Origin: Dromiciops gliroides
Taxonomy: Eukaryota; Chordata; Mammalia; Microbiotheria; Microbiotheriidae
Assembly: GCF_019393635.1 (NCBI RefSeq)
Contig: NC_057861.1
Span: 457,678,330 to 457,742,329 of the forward strand
Direction: 5' to 3'
DNA: 64,000 nt
Under the pieces are notes generated by a model. It was not told where the DNA came from, did no database searches, and saw only the letters and a program-made list of their open reading frames with translations. Both the position numbers and the translations under genes were made by a program. Positions 1 through 11,549 of the stretch are shown one piece after another. Every line of letters starts with the position of its first letter. Within the stretch, counting starts at the first letter, position 1.

Positions 1-709
1 GTATTGTGTATCTAATACAAATATGTTTATTATTATGACCCCCATGGGATATCTGGAACAATATTGGCAAAGAAACTCTTGTTCTAATCTTTCAACATAA
101 TATAAATTCCTAATTGTGTGGTACAAAATGCCAAATACTTGCCCATTTTGCTCAAGAGAGAAGAAGTGATTTATTAATAAAATTCATTAATTTCAAAAAA
201 GCAGTGTCCATTTTGTTTTATTTTTAGTAAATATGCTGAGCTGAACAACAGAAGGAACTAGGAATAGGGGAAAGAGAATTGAAAAATAATAGAGAAAAAT
301 TCTAAATGTCTTTTTCTCTGTGCATATAAAAGGAATTTTCCCATAGAAATACTTGCAGAGACTGAAAAGAGGTATTTAGGGTGTGTACCACGAATTTAAA
401 CCCTGTAAAAATGTGTTACATTATCTCAGCAAGAGAGAAAATTAACTTTAGCTACATATGTAGTTTGTATTTGATTTCTAGTCTGTGTGGCATTGCAATA
501 ACTTCTTTTTTCCTCCTTGCATCAAGTTCATGGTTTGGGTTCTTGTTCGTTCTAATCACTTGGTGACAACAGAGATGTTGATATGACTTGATTTTACCTT
601 GCATGCATTAATTGCACCCTTCTGCAAAACACAGATTTCAGGACCTTGCAATTCTATTTGTCACCCTTGTTTAAAGCTTTAAATGGTACTAGGACTTTTC
701 CCCCCTCCA

Positions 710-713
<4 letters not shown>
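1..713. other. SLF1 intron, nothing recognised
   Basis: AT-rich sequence without a recognisable exon or named repeat. The short ORFs in it have no familiar content. Confidence 0.5.

Positions 714-763
<50 letters not shown>
714..763. repeat. (TG)n microsatellite
   Basis: About 24 uninterrupted TG units in the SLF1 intron upstream of the first exon seen. Confidence 0.97.
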
Positions 764-764
<1 letters not shown>

Positions 765-1379
765 ATATTAAGATTCCTTCATTTCTCCCTTTCTGTGCTG
801 CTGTAGCCAAGCCAGACAGCCTATTGAGAAGCAGCAAACCATCTGTTAATGGATTTGAAGTTCTGAATTATACTTGAGTGTGTAGAGGCACTCGTGCTTA
901 GCCAGAAACATTCATTTGAATTAAGCTATAAATGCTGTGTAAAAAGAGCCATACATTTAACGTAGGTTCATGAATAAATTTAAGAGAGGGCAACTGCACT
1001 CTAAACTTTTATTGCTTCAAAACCCAGTATTTTGGTGTTCTGTGAACATTCCGAGCTTTTATAGTGGGATTGAAGCTTTAAACCTTGAACTAAGGGGAGA
1101 TCATTTCTGTGTTAAACCATTTGCAGTAGAATTTCATTGCTGGATCTCTGATGGAACAGAAGCTCTGTGGGTTGTGGGGGGTTTTTTGTTGTTGTTCCTC
1201 TGCACATTTTTTTAAAAAAAATTATCCTAAAAGATATTTAACCTGGACAAAAAGGGAAATCTTATTCATTATTGACTGTTCTGGCACAGAGCCAGCATGC
1301 CTAGTTCCATGCATTCTGATTATTTCCTTTAGTTGATATCTTGCCTTCTCTGGAATAATCTATTAATTTTTTATGGTAG

Positions 1380-1472
1380 GAGAGACAGCCCTGCATAGAG
1401 CTTGCATAAATAACCAAGTGGAGAAATTGATTCTTCTTCTCTCTTTGCCAGGAACAGACATTAATGTTAAAG
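1380..1472 (+). CDS. SLF1: SLF1 internal coding exon, first ankyrin repeat seen
   Basis: This exon encodes ETALHRACINNQVEKL and then LILLLSLPGTDINVK, which I recognise as the start of the C-terminal ankyrin block of SLF1 (ANKRD32). SLF1 is a nuclear factor that binds RAD18 through N-terminal BRCT domains and, with SLF2, brings the SMC5/6 complex to DNA lesions. The ALHRAC segment is the usual ankyrin helix-1 motif. The exon is bounded by AG at 1378-1379 and a strong GTAAGT donor at 1473. It starts and ends in phase 1: a split Gly codon at the left and a split Asp codon at the right, which is completed by the next exon. The upstream exons with the BRCT domains lie outside the window. The exon is only 93 bases, so no ORF scan would find it. 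Confidence 0.94.
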
Positions 1473-1963
1473 GTAAGTTCTGAATCTTTACTGTCTAATC
1501 AAATCTGAGGATAATCCTGATTTTGCATTATAACATAGTTGCATGCCAACATTAAGAAAAAATACAAGGAAACCTAACTGTACTTTACTTGATGGTATTC
1601 AGTCATTACTGAAAGCAAGAATGTTAAGGTGGGGGTGGGGGAGGGAGGTGAGAGAAGGGCGGAGGAGGGGAAAAGGGGAAGGAGAATGGATTATAACCAA
1701 AATCTATATAAGAGGGAAAAAAATCATCATTGCTATCCTTATTTGTGGTCGGATCTCCAAACTAATTTGGAAAATGATCATCACATAGATCCTTTTTCCC
1801 CTTTAAAACAGAGATACAATTATATAGCCCAAGCAAGTGTACAAAAGGAGCCTTCTGGTACTGAATTACATGTTGAAGAGTTATGCTGGAGAGATAGCTC
1901 TACTTTACCATTGAATAACTCCTACTTTTGCTGTTTTAAAACTTCCCTTGATTTCTAATTCAG

Positions 1964-2146
1964 ACTATGCTGGCTGGACGCCTTTGCATGAAGCCTGTAA
2001 CCATGGCAACACAGTGTGTGTCCAGGAAATTTTGCAACGTTGTCCAGAGGTAGATCTGCTCACTCAAGTGGACGGGGTGACTCCTTTGCATGATGCACTG
2101 TCAAACGGACATGTAGAAATTGGCAAGCTGCTACTCCAGCATGGGG
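1964..2146 (+). CDS. SLF1: SLF1 internal coding exon, two ankyrin repeats
   Basis: The exon reads DYAGWTPLHEACNHGNTV, then VQEILQRCPEVDLLTQ, then VDGVTPLHDALSNGHVEI and GKLLLQHGG. Two textbook ankyrin helix-1 motifs are visible (WTPLHEA and VTPLHDA), each followed by a hydrophobic second helix. The acceptor CAG ends at 1963 and the donor GTGAGT begins at 2147. The first two bases complete the Asp codon begun in the previous exon across a 491-base intron, and the last base starts a Gly codon completed at 5441. The protein is almost identical to what I recall of human SLF1, as expected for a binding surface under constraint. In SLF1 the ankyrin block is a protein-interaction module; its exact partner cannot be read from this sequence. 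Confidence 0.96.
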
Positions 2147-3960
2147 GTGAGTGCATTTATGCTAAACTGGTTTTGTGAAATTATCCAATTTTTGATGAAT
2201 CCCTCAGAAGTTGATAACACTTCCTTTTTAGCTTCCATAAAGAAGAATGCCTTTAAAAAATACAAAGAAAGAAAAAAAAGGTCTCCATTTGAAAACAAGC
2301 ACCATTTTGTCAACATGGATAAAAGCCTTTTTTTTTAAATCTGTACACTTATTCATTATATTGAAACTGTTGTTTAAACCATTGTAGCAGAATACACTTG
2401 TGAATTGGGTATGTGGGCTCTAAAAATGGATTTGTTTCAAGTCTAGCATGGTCTTTTGATGAGGTAGTCAATTTTGAAAGGTTTATTAGTAAGTAAATGG
2501 ATGGGTATGTTTAGCTGTTATTCTGTAGATTTCTTTAACATCCCTGCATTTCTTCTATTCTGTTACTGACTTGACTAATTTTATTTTTTAAGATTTATTT
2601 TATATTTCAGTAAAATGATTTTCAGTATTAATAACATTTTATCAGGTCATCTAAACTGATAATTGAGTTAAAGTGAGGATTTTGTAATTGTGAGAAGTGC
2701 TGGTCAGAGGTTTTTGAGAGGATGAGAATGGGTGGATTCTACCTTAAACCATTCTCTGTGCTGATTTATGATCTGTGCTCTTAGAAAGCTTCTGCCTTTT
2801 TAGTGACACACTATTTGGTCTGAGCTGGATAACATAAATTTTAGATCAAAACATTAAAAACCGTATTGGGGTTTGGGGGAACAAAGGAAAGTCAACAAGG
2901 TTGTATGTGTATTTCCTGTTACTTTCATATGAGCCTGATTAAATTCGAGTATGCAGCTTCTGATGTTTTTAGTAGTTAAAACACTCATATCTTTATGAAA
3001 ATACAAAAGTGTGCTGCATTTGGCTGTCTTCTAACGATATCCAGCTCTAAAAAGGGCAAAACGAGCATCCTAAGGCTTCTGGTTATTTCTAGTCTTCTCC
3101 TGCCCCCTAAAGGCTGCCCTGTGTGTCTATTGTGCTGACACCATCTTACAATCAATACATTCCTGGACTCTTCTACATTCCTCTTATATGATGTGTTTAC
3201 TGAATCTCAATGTACTATGTCCCAGGTGTTTTATTTATCTACCAAATCTTGTATTTGATGTGTCAAACCAATACTTTCCCTCTCTCCAATTGGTTCAAGT
3301 GATGCAAGAATCAGTGTACCAGTGTGATAGAGTAAACCGAACTTTCTAACAGGGAATGGCATTGCACTGACAGCTGTGCATTTTTCCCAGGCCCTTAGTG
3401 AAGAATAGGAAAGGGATGATATTCTTGTCCTAAGGGAGAGATCTACTTGCTGTTGCATTCATCACGGACTTCTAGCTATTCTAGAGGTTGAAAGCAGCCT
3501 TGTCTTTGCCTTTGTCACATTCTAGATTTGGGCCTGTCAGAGAGTTTGACACCACCATGGCAGAAATTACTGTACACATTCATTGTAGATTCATTCAGGA
3601 TTAGTAGAAGTCAGATGGAGTCTTTTTTTAAAAATTTCTACAAGAATTTAACTATTATCTTTTTTTTGTTTCTCTATTTTTTAATTGTTCATTCAGCACA
3701 CTGCAAAGCAATACAATACTTCACAAGACTGACCTTAAGCCAAACGTTAATCTTATTTCATCAGTTATGTTATTTTATGTAAAATGTATGTGTGTATATA
3801 TACATAGATATGAAATTATGTTGAAGGTGGAACTATATATTTTTTTAAATAGGCCTATACATTAGCTAAAAACTTTTTTCCTTCTTAAAACAATATTTTA
3901 CATAAACATAAATGTTGCTAGCAAATGACTAGGTCATGAATTTTGTATTATAGATTTGCC
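2147..3960. other. SLF1 intron, no recognised element
   Basis: AT-rich intronic sequence. I saw no exon, SINE or LINE match that I can support in this stretch. Confidence 0.5.
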
Positions 3961-3986
3961 ACTCACTTTAAAAAGTGGGGGTTGGG

Positions 3987-4134
3987 GGGGCAGCTAGGTG
4001 GCGCAATGGATAGAGCACCGGTCCTGGAGTCAGGAGGACCTGAGTTCAAATCTGACCTCAGACACTTGACACTTACTAGCTCTGTGACCTTGGGCAAGTC
4101 ACTTAACCCTCATTGCCCAACCAAAAAAACAAAA
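3987..4134 (+). mobile_element. tRNA-derived marsupial SINE, full length
   Basis: Starts with the cagctaggtggcgcaatgg head, has the B box gagttcaaatc, and ends in cattgccc plus an A-rich tail. Imperfect target duplications (aaaagtgggggttgg and aaagtggggattgg) flank it, so this is a retroposed copy in the last SLF1 intron. Confidence 0.95.
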
Positions 4135-4639
4135 AAAGTGGGGATTGGGGGGGAAATTCTTTTATAGCTCTTACAACAGTTGTTTTCCTAATGTTGAAAT
4201 GCATAAAAATTAAACCTGGCACAGTCCATGAAACAGATCGGGTGCTTACCATTTGTTTACTGAAGTTTAACCAAATACAACATTGTTGATATTCTGCTGC
4301 TCTCATATTTCACCTGTGCTACCGCTAATCCTACCAGGGAAAGGAATGGGGAGGGCTGCAGGAACTTTCCAAGAAGGAAGATATAGAAGTTTGGATAGAA
4401 TAGATGGACTATAATTTGGGGCAGTTCATGGTTTGAGGGTTTTTTGGTTTTGTTTTTGTTTTTCGATCACTCAGCCACACATTCAAGATAGGCCGTGAAA
4501 GACACACTGCTGGTGAAGAATAGCACCCCAGCACACCTTTTTCTAGACTTCTAGTTCTACTACTTTTATTTAGTTTCCTTATGCGTAGTGTGTTACCACA
4601 GGACATCCTGAATAGTATCGTATTAATAATCCAATTCAA

Positions 4640-4760
4640 CAAATTTGTTAAGCACATATTTTTAGTATGTTCAGGGTTCTGTGCTGGGTACTGCGGGTAA
4701 ATAATACTAATAAATAGCCTATTCTATCTACTTGGAGGCTACATGTATGAAAAGAGGGAA
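4640..4760. repeat. Old mammalian repeat fragment (L2/MIR-like)
   Basis: Contains gttaagcacat, gtgctgggtactg and a decayed continuation resembling the widespread 'increasing to a peak of occurrence' type motif tgtgctaagtgctgggga. Related fragments occur near 13325, 21480 and 47900. Confidence 0.4.
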
Positions 4761-5102
4761 AACTGGAGAGATAAGGAGCACTAATAGTTGGTGCTATACT
4801 GGGGAGAAAAGCCTTCATAAAAATGACACCTCGTTGAGTCTGGAGGAAAAACAAGGATTCAGAGAGATGGAAATGAGGAGGAAGAGAGATTCTTGGTGTG
4901 GGGAATGAATGGCTTGTGCAAATGGACAAAGTTTATGTGGAATATTAAGTCCAGGTAATGAATCATAGTCTAGTCCAGTTGGAATATGTACAGAATTTGT
5001 GAAAGGTAGTATTATGAATTAAGGACTGTAGAAGTAAGTGGGAACTTAATTGTGTAGGCCACTAAGTACCAGGCTAAATGAGTTTTGTATTTTATCTTTT
5101 GT

Positions 5103-5166
5103 GTATGTGTTGGGGTGTGTGTGTGAGTGTGTGTATGTGTGTATGACAGAGAGAGAGAGAGAGAAC
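5103..5166. repeat. TG-rich and (GA)n compound simple repeat
   Basis: Imperfect GT/GTAT units run directly into a perfect (GA)n tract at 5149-5164. Confidence 0.9.
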
Positions 5167-5440
5167 ATTGTTCCCTGGAGAGGTACATATGCTTTCTTAA
5201 CCTTGGGAGCAACATCATTTTTTAATACCAATTTGTAAAATTTCTCAAAAAAATTTTTTTTAATTAGCATCCTCATAGATTAGTTGTAAACGAATGCAGA
5301 TATACTTTTATGCCATCTTCAGATTAGGCAATTGACTTGAATTTTTTTTTTTCCTAATGTGTCTTGGCTACTTGTGTCCATCCGAGTTAGTATCAAAGCT
5401 AGTTGTAAATGTGACTTAGCACTTTGCATCACTTTTCCAG

Positions 5441-5931
5441 GCTCGGTGCTTCTCCAGCAGAGGACTTCTAAAGGAAAACTGCCTTTGGATTATGTGCTAA
5501 CCCCCCAAATCAAAGAAGACCTCCTGGCTGCCCTACAAGTCAAAGGTTCAAGTAGAGGCCTTCATGTACAAGCAGAGGAACATTTCTACCAGGAGCAGAT
5601 TGAATTTGGCTCATTCTTACTTGGTAGAATGCTGTTGAATTTTTGTTCAATATTTGACTTGTTTTCAAGCTTTTCTCTTTTTAAGGAGTTAATTCATCTA
5701 CGTGAAAGACTGTTTACTTCTCCTAGGACTTGCAAGGATGCCACCAGTCTCCATACTGACTGGATTATGGATCTCTATGCTAGAGATCTTGTGACACTGA
5801 AGAAGCTCCCAAGTCTTCTTAAGGAGATACCTCAGAACTTGGAAGTGTTTCCGGGAGTTCAGACACAGGCCTTACTGATGGCACTAAAAACTATGCTAGA
5901 TCAGTCAGAGACTCTTCATGACACTAGTTAA
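5441..5931 (+). CDS. SLF1: SLF1 terminal coding exon and stop codon
   Basis: After a 3.3-kb intron and the acceptor ttttccag, the frame continues GSVLLQQRTSKGKLPLDYVL, closing the ankyrin block with a last LPLDYV motif. A C-terminal region of about 140 residues follows, including HFYQEQIEFGSFLL, NFCSIFDLFS and SLHTDWIMDLYARDL, and ends at TAA 5929-5931. The order and spacing match the recalled human SLF1 C terminus, which is thought to contact SLF2. This part is visibly less conserved than the ankyrin exons, with many substitutions (for example the stretch after LFSSFSLFKEL). The ORF stays open upstream to 5359, but that part is intron because the conserved frame begins exactly at the splice acceptor. 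I see no frameshift or early stop, so the gene looks intact here. Confidence 0.96.
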
Positions 5932-6165
5932 TATTGATAGACTTTCTAAAATAGCTTAAATTCTATACTTATAAACACAATCTTTTTCATGATTTGTTTT
6001 AGAGGTGCTTGTTAGAGCATTCCTTTTTCAGAAAAATGTATGTAATTCTGCTCTCCAAAAGAGAAATGCAAGTTATTTACAAATTGAATAGAAATTTTAA
6101 AAATTGCATTGTATGTTTAAAAGTTGATTCTTGTTTGCACTGTAACCTTTGTCATCTAAATGCTC

Positions 6166-6171
6166 ATTAAA
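6166..6171 (+). promoter_or_regulatory. Candidate SLF1 polyadenylation signal ATTAAA
   Basis: ATTAAA lies 235 bases after the SLF1 stop. The following 30 bases (gtctctcccctatgg) are pyrimidine- and T/G-containing, as expected downstream of a cleavage site. It is one of two nearby candidates. Confidence 0.45.
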
Positions 6172-6293
6172 AATCTAGCGAAATTATTTTGTCTCTCCCC
6201 TATGGATCTGAGAATCCTGGCAGATATCAGTGCAATATATACACATATTCACTTTTAAGGACATAGTTGGGAAACATTCTGGGTTTTTCCTAA

Positions 6294-6299
6294 AATAAA
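6294..6299 (+). promoter_or_regulatory. Candidate SLF1 polyadenylation signal AATAAA
   Basis: Canonical AATAAA 363 bases after the SLF1 stop, followed within 45 bases by a T/G-rich stretch (ctggtttgttatggc and a T run) that resembles a downstream element. It is the best candidate for the main 3' end. Confidence 0.55.
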
Positions 6300-6319
6300 T
6301 ATTTCTAAAGTTTGCAGCA

Positions 6320-9300
6320 TTAACTAATGCTCTGGTTTGTTATGGCTTTTTTTTAAAAAATAAGATGAAATGGAAGAGAATATTAAGCCTGAATTCATTT
6401 GTATCTGCTGTGTATCTACACAAGGTGTATTGCTGCTACAAGTAGCCAGTGAAGTGTGGCACTTATGAATTGAGTTGATCCAAGGTCTTTCTATGCCATA
6501 TGACGACACAGAATAGAAATGTTTCTGTTTAAGATCCGTTCCTAGTAGCGATTCGTGGTAAAGCTAAAAGCGAAAGCCGGGTGGTCACAGCCACTAGTAG
6601 GAATGTTCTATTTTTCTATAGCTGGCACAGAGACATGAAGACTTCCATTTGGCTTTCATATAGCTTTCGTGTATGATCTCGCAGCAATTGATCTGCACAC
6701 TTTGATTTTTATCATAGAAATATTTTCATAAGGTATAGATAATCAATGATCAATTACAGGTGTTATAATCTCATTGTCATCCCCTCAAATAGTGGACCGG
6801 TTCTGGCTAAATTCTGTTTTTTGCATGATTTTCCCGTGTTATATTTAAAAGTTTATGTTTTACACATAAGCTAGTCTAGGGAATATCACATTTTAACATC
6901 TGACAGACCTTATAGAGAAGATGTAGTGTGGGACAATAAAACAAGCAATGGACAGGACACTGGAAAATAGGAACTATAGTCTGGTCTGTACCAGTCCCAA
7001 CAAGCTGGCTGTTGAGCAAGGTCCTTTTGGTACCTCAGTTGCCTCATCAGTAAAATGTTCAGTTTGTTTTAAATTATCTTGTAAGTTTGTTGGGTTTTTT
7101 TTTTCCTCGCACTGTGATTCTGCCTGATACATCTCTTGCCCCTTAGTGAACACTACAGAATAAACTAAACGAATGAAAACTGAATGTGGAGAAGATAGTT
7201 TATCAAAGTAAGGAAAACAGGGTAAGGCAGAGGAGATAAATTTCAGAGTATAACACATGTCCTGTCTTTAGTAGTTCATTTAGACTGTCGGTTTTTTTCC
7301 ATTGTAATGGAAAAAATAGTGTATTTGTCTACATTGAATCATCATGAAAATGTTTTCTTTTAGTTGCAGTGTTTATATTTTCTAAATGAATTTTGTACCT
7401 GTCAAGCTTTCTCTTACCATGAATAAAATATAAGATATGTACAGTGACATAATTTGAATTAGATGCAAGGTAAAATTACCTTCCTGGCTTTCATTCTCAT
7501 CTTTTAAAAATTGCTATATATCTCCTATGTACATGTCACAAAACGAGGTATTATTGGGATTTATGAAAACCTTTGAAAGAGGAGGTCCTAGCCAGTAAGA
7601 AGTTCATATTTTCATAATTTTTAAATCTGATGGAATTTCAAATTTTCACCTGAGTTAATATGGTTTAACTTGTACAATGTGTCTTAATCCTGCTATATAC
7701 AACTTAATTCTCATATTTGTATTTTAAAATTCATAATCTGTCAGCACAAAGTTTTTAGTTCTCAGTGACGTGAAAAAAAAAAGTTATGTACAATATCTAA
7801 AAAGAGACCCAAGTTAGGGCATTCATAGTTACTGTGTACTTAACCAAGACTCAGATTCTTTTAAATAAGCCCTCAAACTAGGTACATGTACATCTGGTTG
7901 CCAACTATTAAGCCTGAAAGATTTTCTGATGTTAATTACAAAGTGTCAAAATAAGGCCTTCCCTGAGAATTCAAGTTATATGAAAGTTCAACATTGTTTT
8001 TCTGTTAGTTAGTTTTATTTTTACTGTATATTCCAAAAGGATCATCCACATACGAAGCTGGAACCTTTCAATGAAACAGATTTTTTTAGTTAGTTTTTTT
8101 TTTTTTTAACTAGATCTGTGATTTCATCTATACTGAATATTCCCCATATAAAACTATCTCAGTGGATACAGATTGGTAACTTGTCTTTAAACTTACAGCT
8201 GTAGATTGCCTGTGGCTCTGAGAGGTGATTTGCCACATAGTATGTCAAAGGCAGGATGTCATCCTGACTTCGGGTCCATCTACCATGCTCTTTGGCTTCT
8301 CAATTGTCTTTGCATTGACTACAAAGGATAAAAGATGACACGTATTTAAATGTTCTTAATTTTCTGTGACTCCACTAATAAATAGGAAAACAAATGTGTT
8401 TTAACTTGCCTTTCAGCTTTGTGCCTCAGAAACAAAGCCCTAGTATTTGTAGCTTAAATGATGCCTTCCTAAATCTAAAGAGCAAATGTTGTGAGAGTCC
8501 TGCTCTTGGAGACAAAAGACTTGCATTTCTGAATCATCTTCAACAAGTCAGTCTCTGGGCCTTATGAAAAATGGAGATGATACATTACCCAAGGTAATTA
8601 TGAAGAAAACACTTTGTAACCATAAAGTACAAGGTAAATATGAGTCCTTATCATGTGCAATTATCTTGGTACCTTGTACCTTTTCTAAGTGGGGAAAAAA
8701 AAATGTTTTGAAACTTTTATATGATGGGTAAGACATGAAGTAATCCTTATTGTGGTAGAAGCTCAACATCTACTCTCAGTGTCATAGTTTTCTTTGCTCG
8801 GGATTATCTTTCATAACACCATATGCGATGTGCATGTAAATCAGCCATTCCTAAGCCCCAAATCACCCCTATTCATGGACTAGGTTGACCAACCCAATGT
8901 GTTTCTAACATGCCCATGAAAGGTTTGCCATTTTTGTTTACTGTAAAACCTAGAACATAGCTTCCCTCAGATGAACACCATCACGTGCGTCAATCATCAG
9001 GGGATCGTGCAATCCATATGCATGCACACACCTTTCCAGTTAAGAGAGAGTGCTTGATGAGAGCCTGTCAATGTCCCTCCTTAATCAGCAGGAAGGGGTC
9101 ATTTTTGAGTGACATGAGGCACTCCTTCCCCCAGGCACTCTTCCACACCTCCTGCCGACATCTAGAGAACAAGACTTAGAATGATAATTTGTTTTTATAA
9201 CGAATATGGCTTGAATTAGAGGGTCAGTGATGACATCATTGGAGTTAGGTAGATGGTTGGAACCCAACAACTTCAAAATTGGTGACATAGGGTACTGAAC

Positions 9301-10540
9301 TATTCCTGATAACTAAATTGGAAGAAATGCCGAATTAGATTCCAAAAGCTATAGTGGCAGAATATACTTGAATGTTTAATTGCCTTAACACAATGTTTGC
9401 ATGTATGAAATACAGTAACATAAACTAGTTAGAAAGGGGTTTGGGGCATTGTTTGTGTGGTTTTAAGCACACAGTGGTTTTGAAGTACAGCAAATCCCTT
9501 ATATGAAAGGCATTTTTATATGGCAGGAGGATTCTGGTAAGAGAATTTTGTGAAATTTGTAGTTTGTGTGATCCTATATCATTTAATAATTATAAGCTAT
9601 ATTCATCAATAAAGCAAGAAGACTACATATTTTATATTGAGTACCTGTAACCTATGTGTGAGTATATAGTAAGGTGAATTTAAGCATATCTTCAATACTC
9701 TTTTGCAGACTTATTAATAAAATTATTGCCAGCTTTATCTTTCAGGAACTCTGGGTATTAGAGAATCAGACACCATTAAAAGGGTATGTTTTAATGCTTT
9801 CATTCCTGGTAAATAATGTTTGAAGATTGAAAATTCACCCTAGCTACTGATTTATTTCTTCATGTTTTAGCCTTTACATTCTTTCCAGTTTATGAAAGCT
9901 CCAAACACAACATACAGTCAGGAAAGTTCAATTCCTTCAGTTTGAATAATTTTAGGTAATTTGTTGGAGGAAAAATAGAACTATTTTTACTTGTTTTTAA
10001 AAGAAACACATATGTCTTAATTTTCTAAATTTTACATTTTTTTAAATTGCAAAATGAAGATTTTTTTTTTTTACAAGATAAATTTTTTTTCTTTGAAATG
10101 CATAATGTGTGAGAACCTATGGTGTACTCATGGTACAAGTAACTGATTCTGAAAATACCTTTATCTTTGTGCTATTCCATATGTAGTATATTTGTACTGA
10201 ATATCTTTTGTTTTCCCATTTTAGAAGAGCAAAATTAATTATTTGGTTATGTGTTAATCATTTACCAAATCAAGAACTGAGAAACATTTACTATTGCATC
10301 TAAGCAAAGTGGCCTATGATCTAATTTATTATAGAAAGATACCACTGAAGTATTAATAATCTGTAACAATATAATATAGAACTTGAATCTACTTTTAAAA
10401 TGGTTCCCACTCAAATAGGGTTATCACCAATGGTGATTAAAGCCTTTCCCCAGATTTTTTCATTTTTTAAATTGTTCTTTAAACATCTTTTAAAGTTCTT
10501 TCCCTGCCCCCCTCCACTTCCAATTCTTCTGTTGGCATGA
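6320..10540. other. Intergenic sequence between SLF1 and MCTP1
   Basis: About 4 kb of AT-rich sequence with no gene recognised. Very decayed MIR-like segments may exist near 6920-7060, 8200-8300 and 8480-8690 (each with phrases such as cctcagttgcctcatc), but they are too diverged to call. AATAAA at 7422-7427 could serve a long SLF1 transcript. Confidence 0.5.

Positions 10541-10542
<2 letters not shown>

Positions 10543-10580
<38 letters not shown>
10543..10580. repeat. (AT)n microsatellite at a SINE tail
   Basis: Nineteen perfect AT units adjoin the 3' end of the minus-strand SINE at 10582-10720, in the place of its poly(A) tail. Confidence 0.97.
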
Positions 10581-10581
<1 letters not shown>

Positions 10582-10583
<2 letters not shown>

Positions 10584-10720
10584 GACGGGGGAGGCCAATG
10601 AGGGTTAAGTGACTTGCCCAGGTTCACACAGCTAGTGTCAAGTGTCTGAGGTCGGATTCAAACTCAGGTCCTCCTGAATCCAGGACTGGTACTTTATCCA
10701 CTGCGCCACCTAGCTGCCCC
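10582..10720 (-). mobile_element. tRNA-derived marsupial SINE, antisense
   Basis: The reverse complement of gggcagctaggtggcgcagtgg ends at 10720. Direct repeats tgagcatat lie at the left of the AT tract and after position 10720, giving a target duplication that encloses both tail and body. Confidence 0.94.
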
Positions 10721-11289
10721 TGGCCTGAGCATATTAATAGAAATCACAGGCTGCTGTTAGGATATGCTCTTTAAGACTCATCAAGGGAAAGCAAGAAATA
10801 AAAGAAACCTCTTTCATAGTTTGAGGAGGTGAAATTTACCAGTTGAGAATCTGGAATCCAGGTTTGAATCCATTCTTAGAAGACTCTCATTAATCTTTAT
10901 GAGGGATGCACTGAAAAAGCCCCATCCCCTCCAGCCTTCCACCCTTACAATGAAGTAGATAGTCCTTCTGAAAAGATCATTAATCTTAAAGCGGTAAAAC
11001 ATAAAAAGAACTTAACTTGTCATAAGTGACATCTCAAAATAACTCCAAGGTTAGGCCAATGGTGTTTTGCCTCCTAACACTGAGGCATTTTTTCTAAGGA
11101 TGAGAGAATGGTTTAACTTAGAATGGCAGCAAGTCTGGGACTACATCCCAACCCACCCCACCCTTTCAGATTTAAACAGCTGGGTGTGTCATCCAACACA
11201 GGTTTTATTTAAAACAAAAAGATACATTTTCCTCATCCACATTATTTCCATCAAAGAGACCTAGTACACTGTGCAAAAAGTTATTCATG

Positions 11290-11545
11290 ATGATTATCTG
11301 ACACTTGGGTAGCAACATAAGGTTTGCAAAGGCCTTTTATACATACATTATCTCATTTGATCCTCACAACAGCCCTGTGAGGTAGGTATTGCAGGTATTC
11401 TCCCCATTTTAGAGATAAGGAAACTGAGGTTCAGATAAGTAAAGTGACCTGCCTGTACCCACACAGTTATTAGGTGGACACACATTATTAATTAAGATGG
11501 GTTTCAAACCCTTTTGGCTCCAAGTTTATCATCCTTCCATCATAT
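11290..11545 (-). repeat. MIR/CORE-type SINE relic, antisense
   Basis: Shows the reverse MIR phrases tctcatttgatcctcacaac, ccctgtgaggtaggt and gataaggaaactgagg, followed by a decayed tRNA-related head. Confidence 0.8.
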
Positions 11546-11549
11546 CACA

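Larger units (their letters stand above)
5932..6320 (+). other. SLF1: SLF1 3' untranslated region (probable extent)
   Basis: AT-rich sequence directly after the SLF1 stop codon. It holds one ATTAAA and one AATAAA hexamer, so a short 3' UTR of about 250-390 bases is likely. The right edge is inferred from the second signal. A longer form reaching the AATAAA at 7422 is possible. Confidence 0.6.

Noticed and set aside
714-763. CRISPR-like or satellite array among the tandem repeats
   Set aside because: All tandem repeats seen are simple di- to tetranucleotide microsatellites without spacers.
783-877. Open frame after a good acceptor (tgtgctgctgtag) upstream of the first SLF1 exon, ending in a stop
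   Set aside because: Does not match the recalled SLF1 protein before the ankyrin block, ends in TGA and has no donor, so it cannot be an internal exon.
3987-4134. tRNA gene (A and B box motifs present)
   Set aside because: These are SINE heads: no cloverleaf-competent acceptor stem, and target duplications flank the copies.
9746-9783. Splice-like 38-base segment (ttatctttcag before, gtatgt after) with one open frame ELWVLENQTPLKR
   Set aside because: No similarity to known SLF1 sequence, lies after both SLF1 poly(A) candidates, and such chance acceptor/donor pairs are common in AT-rich DNA.
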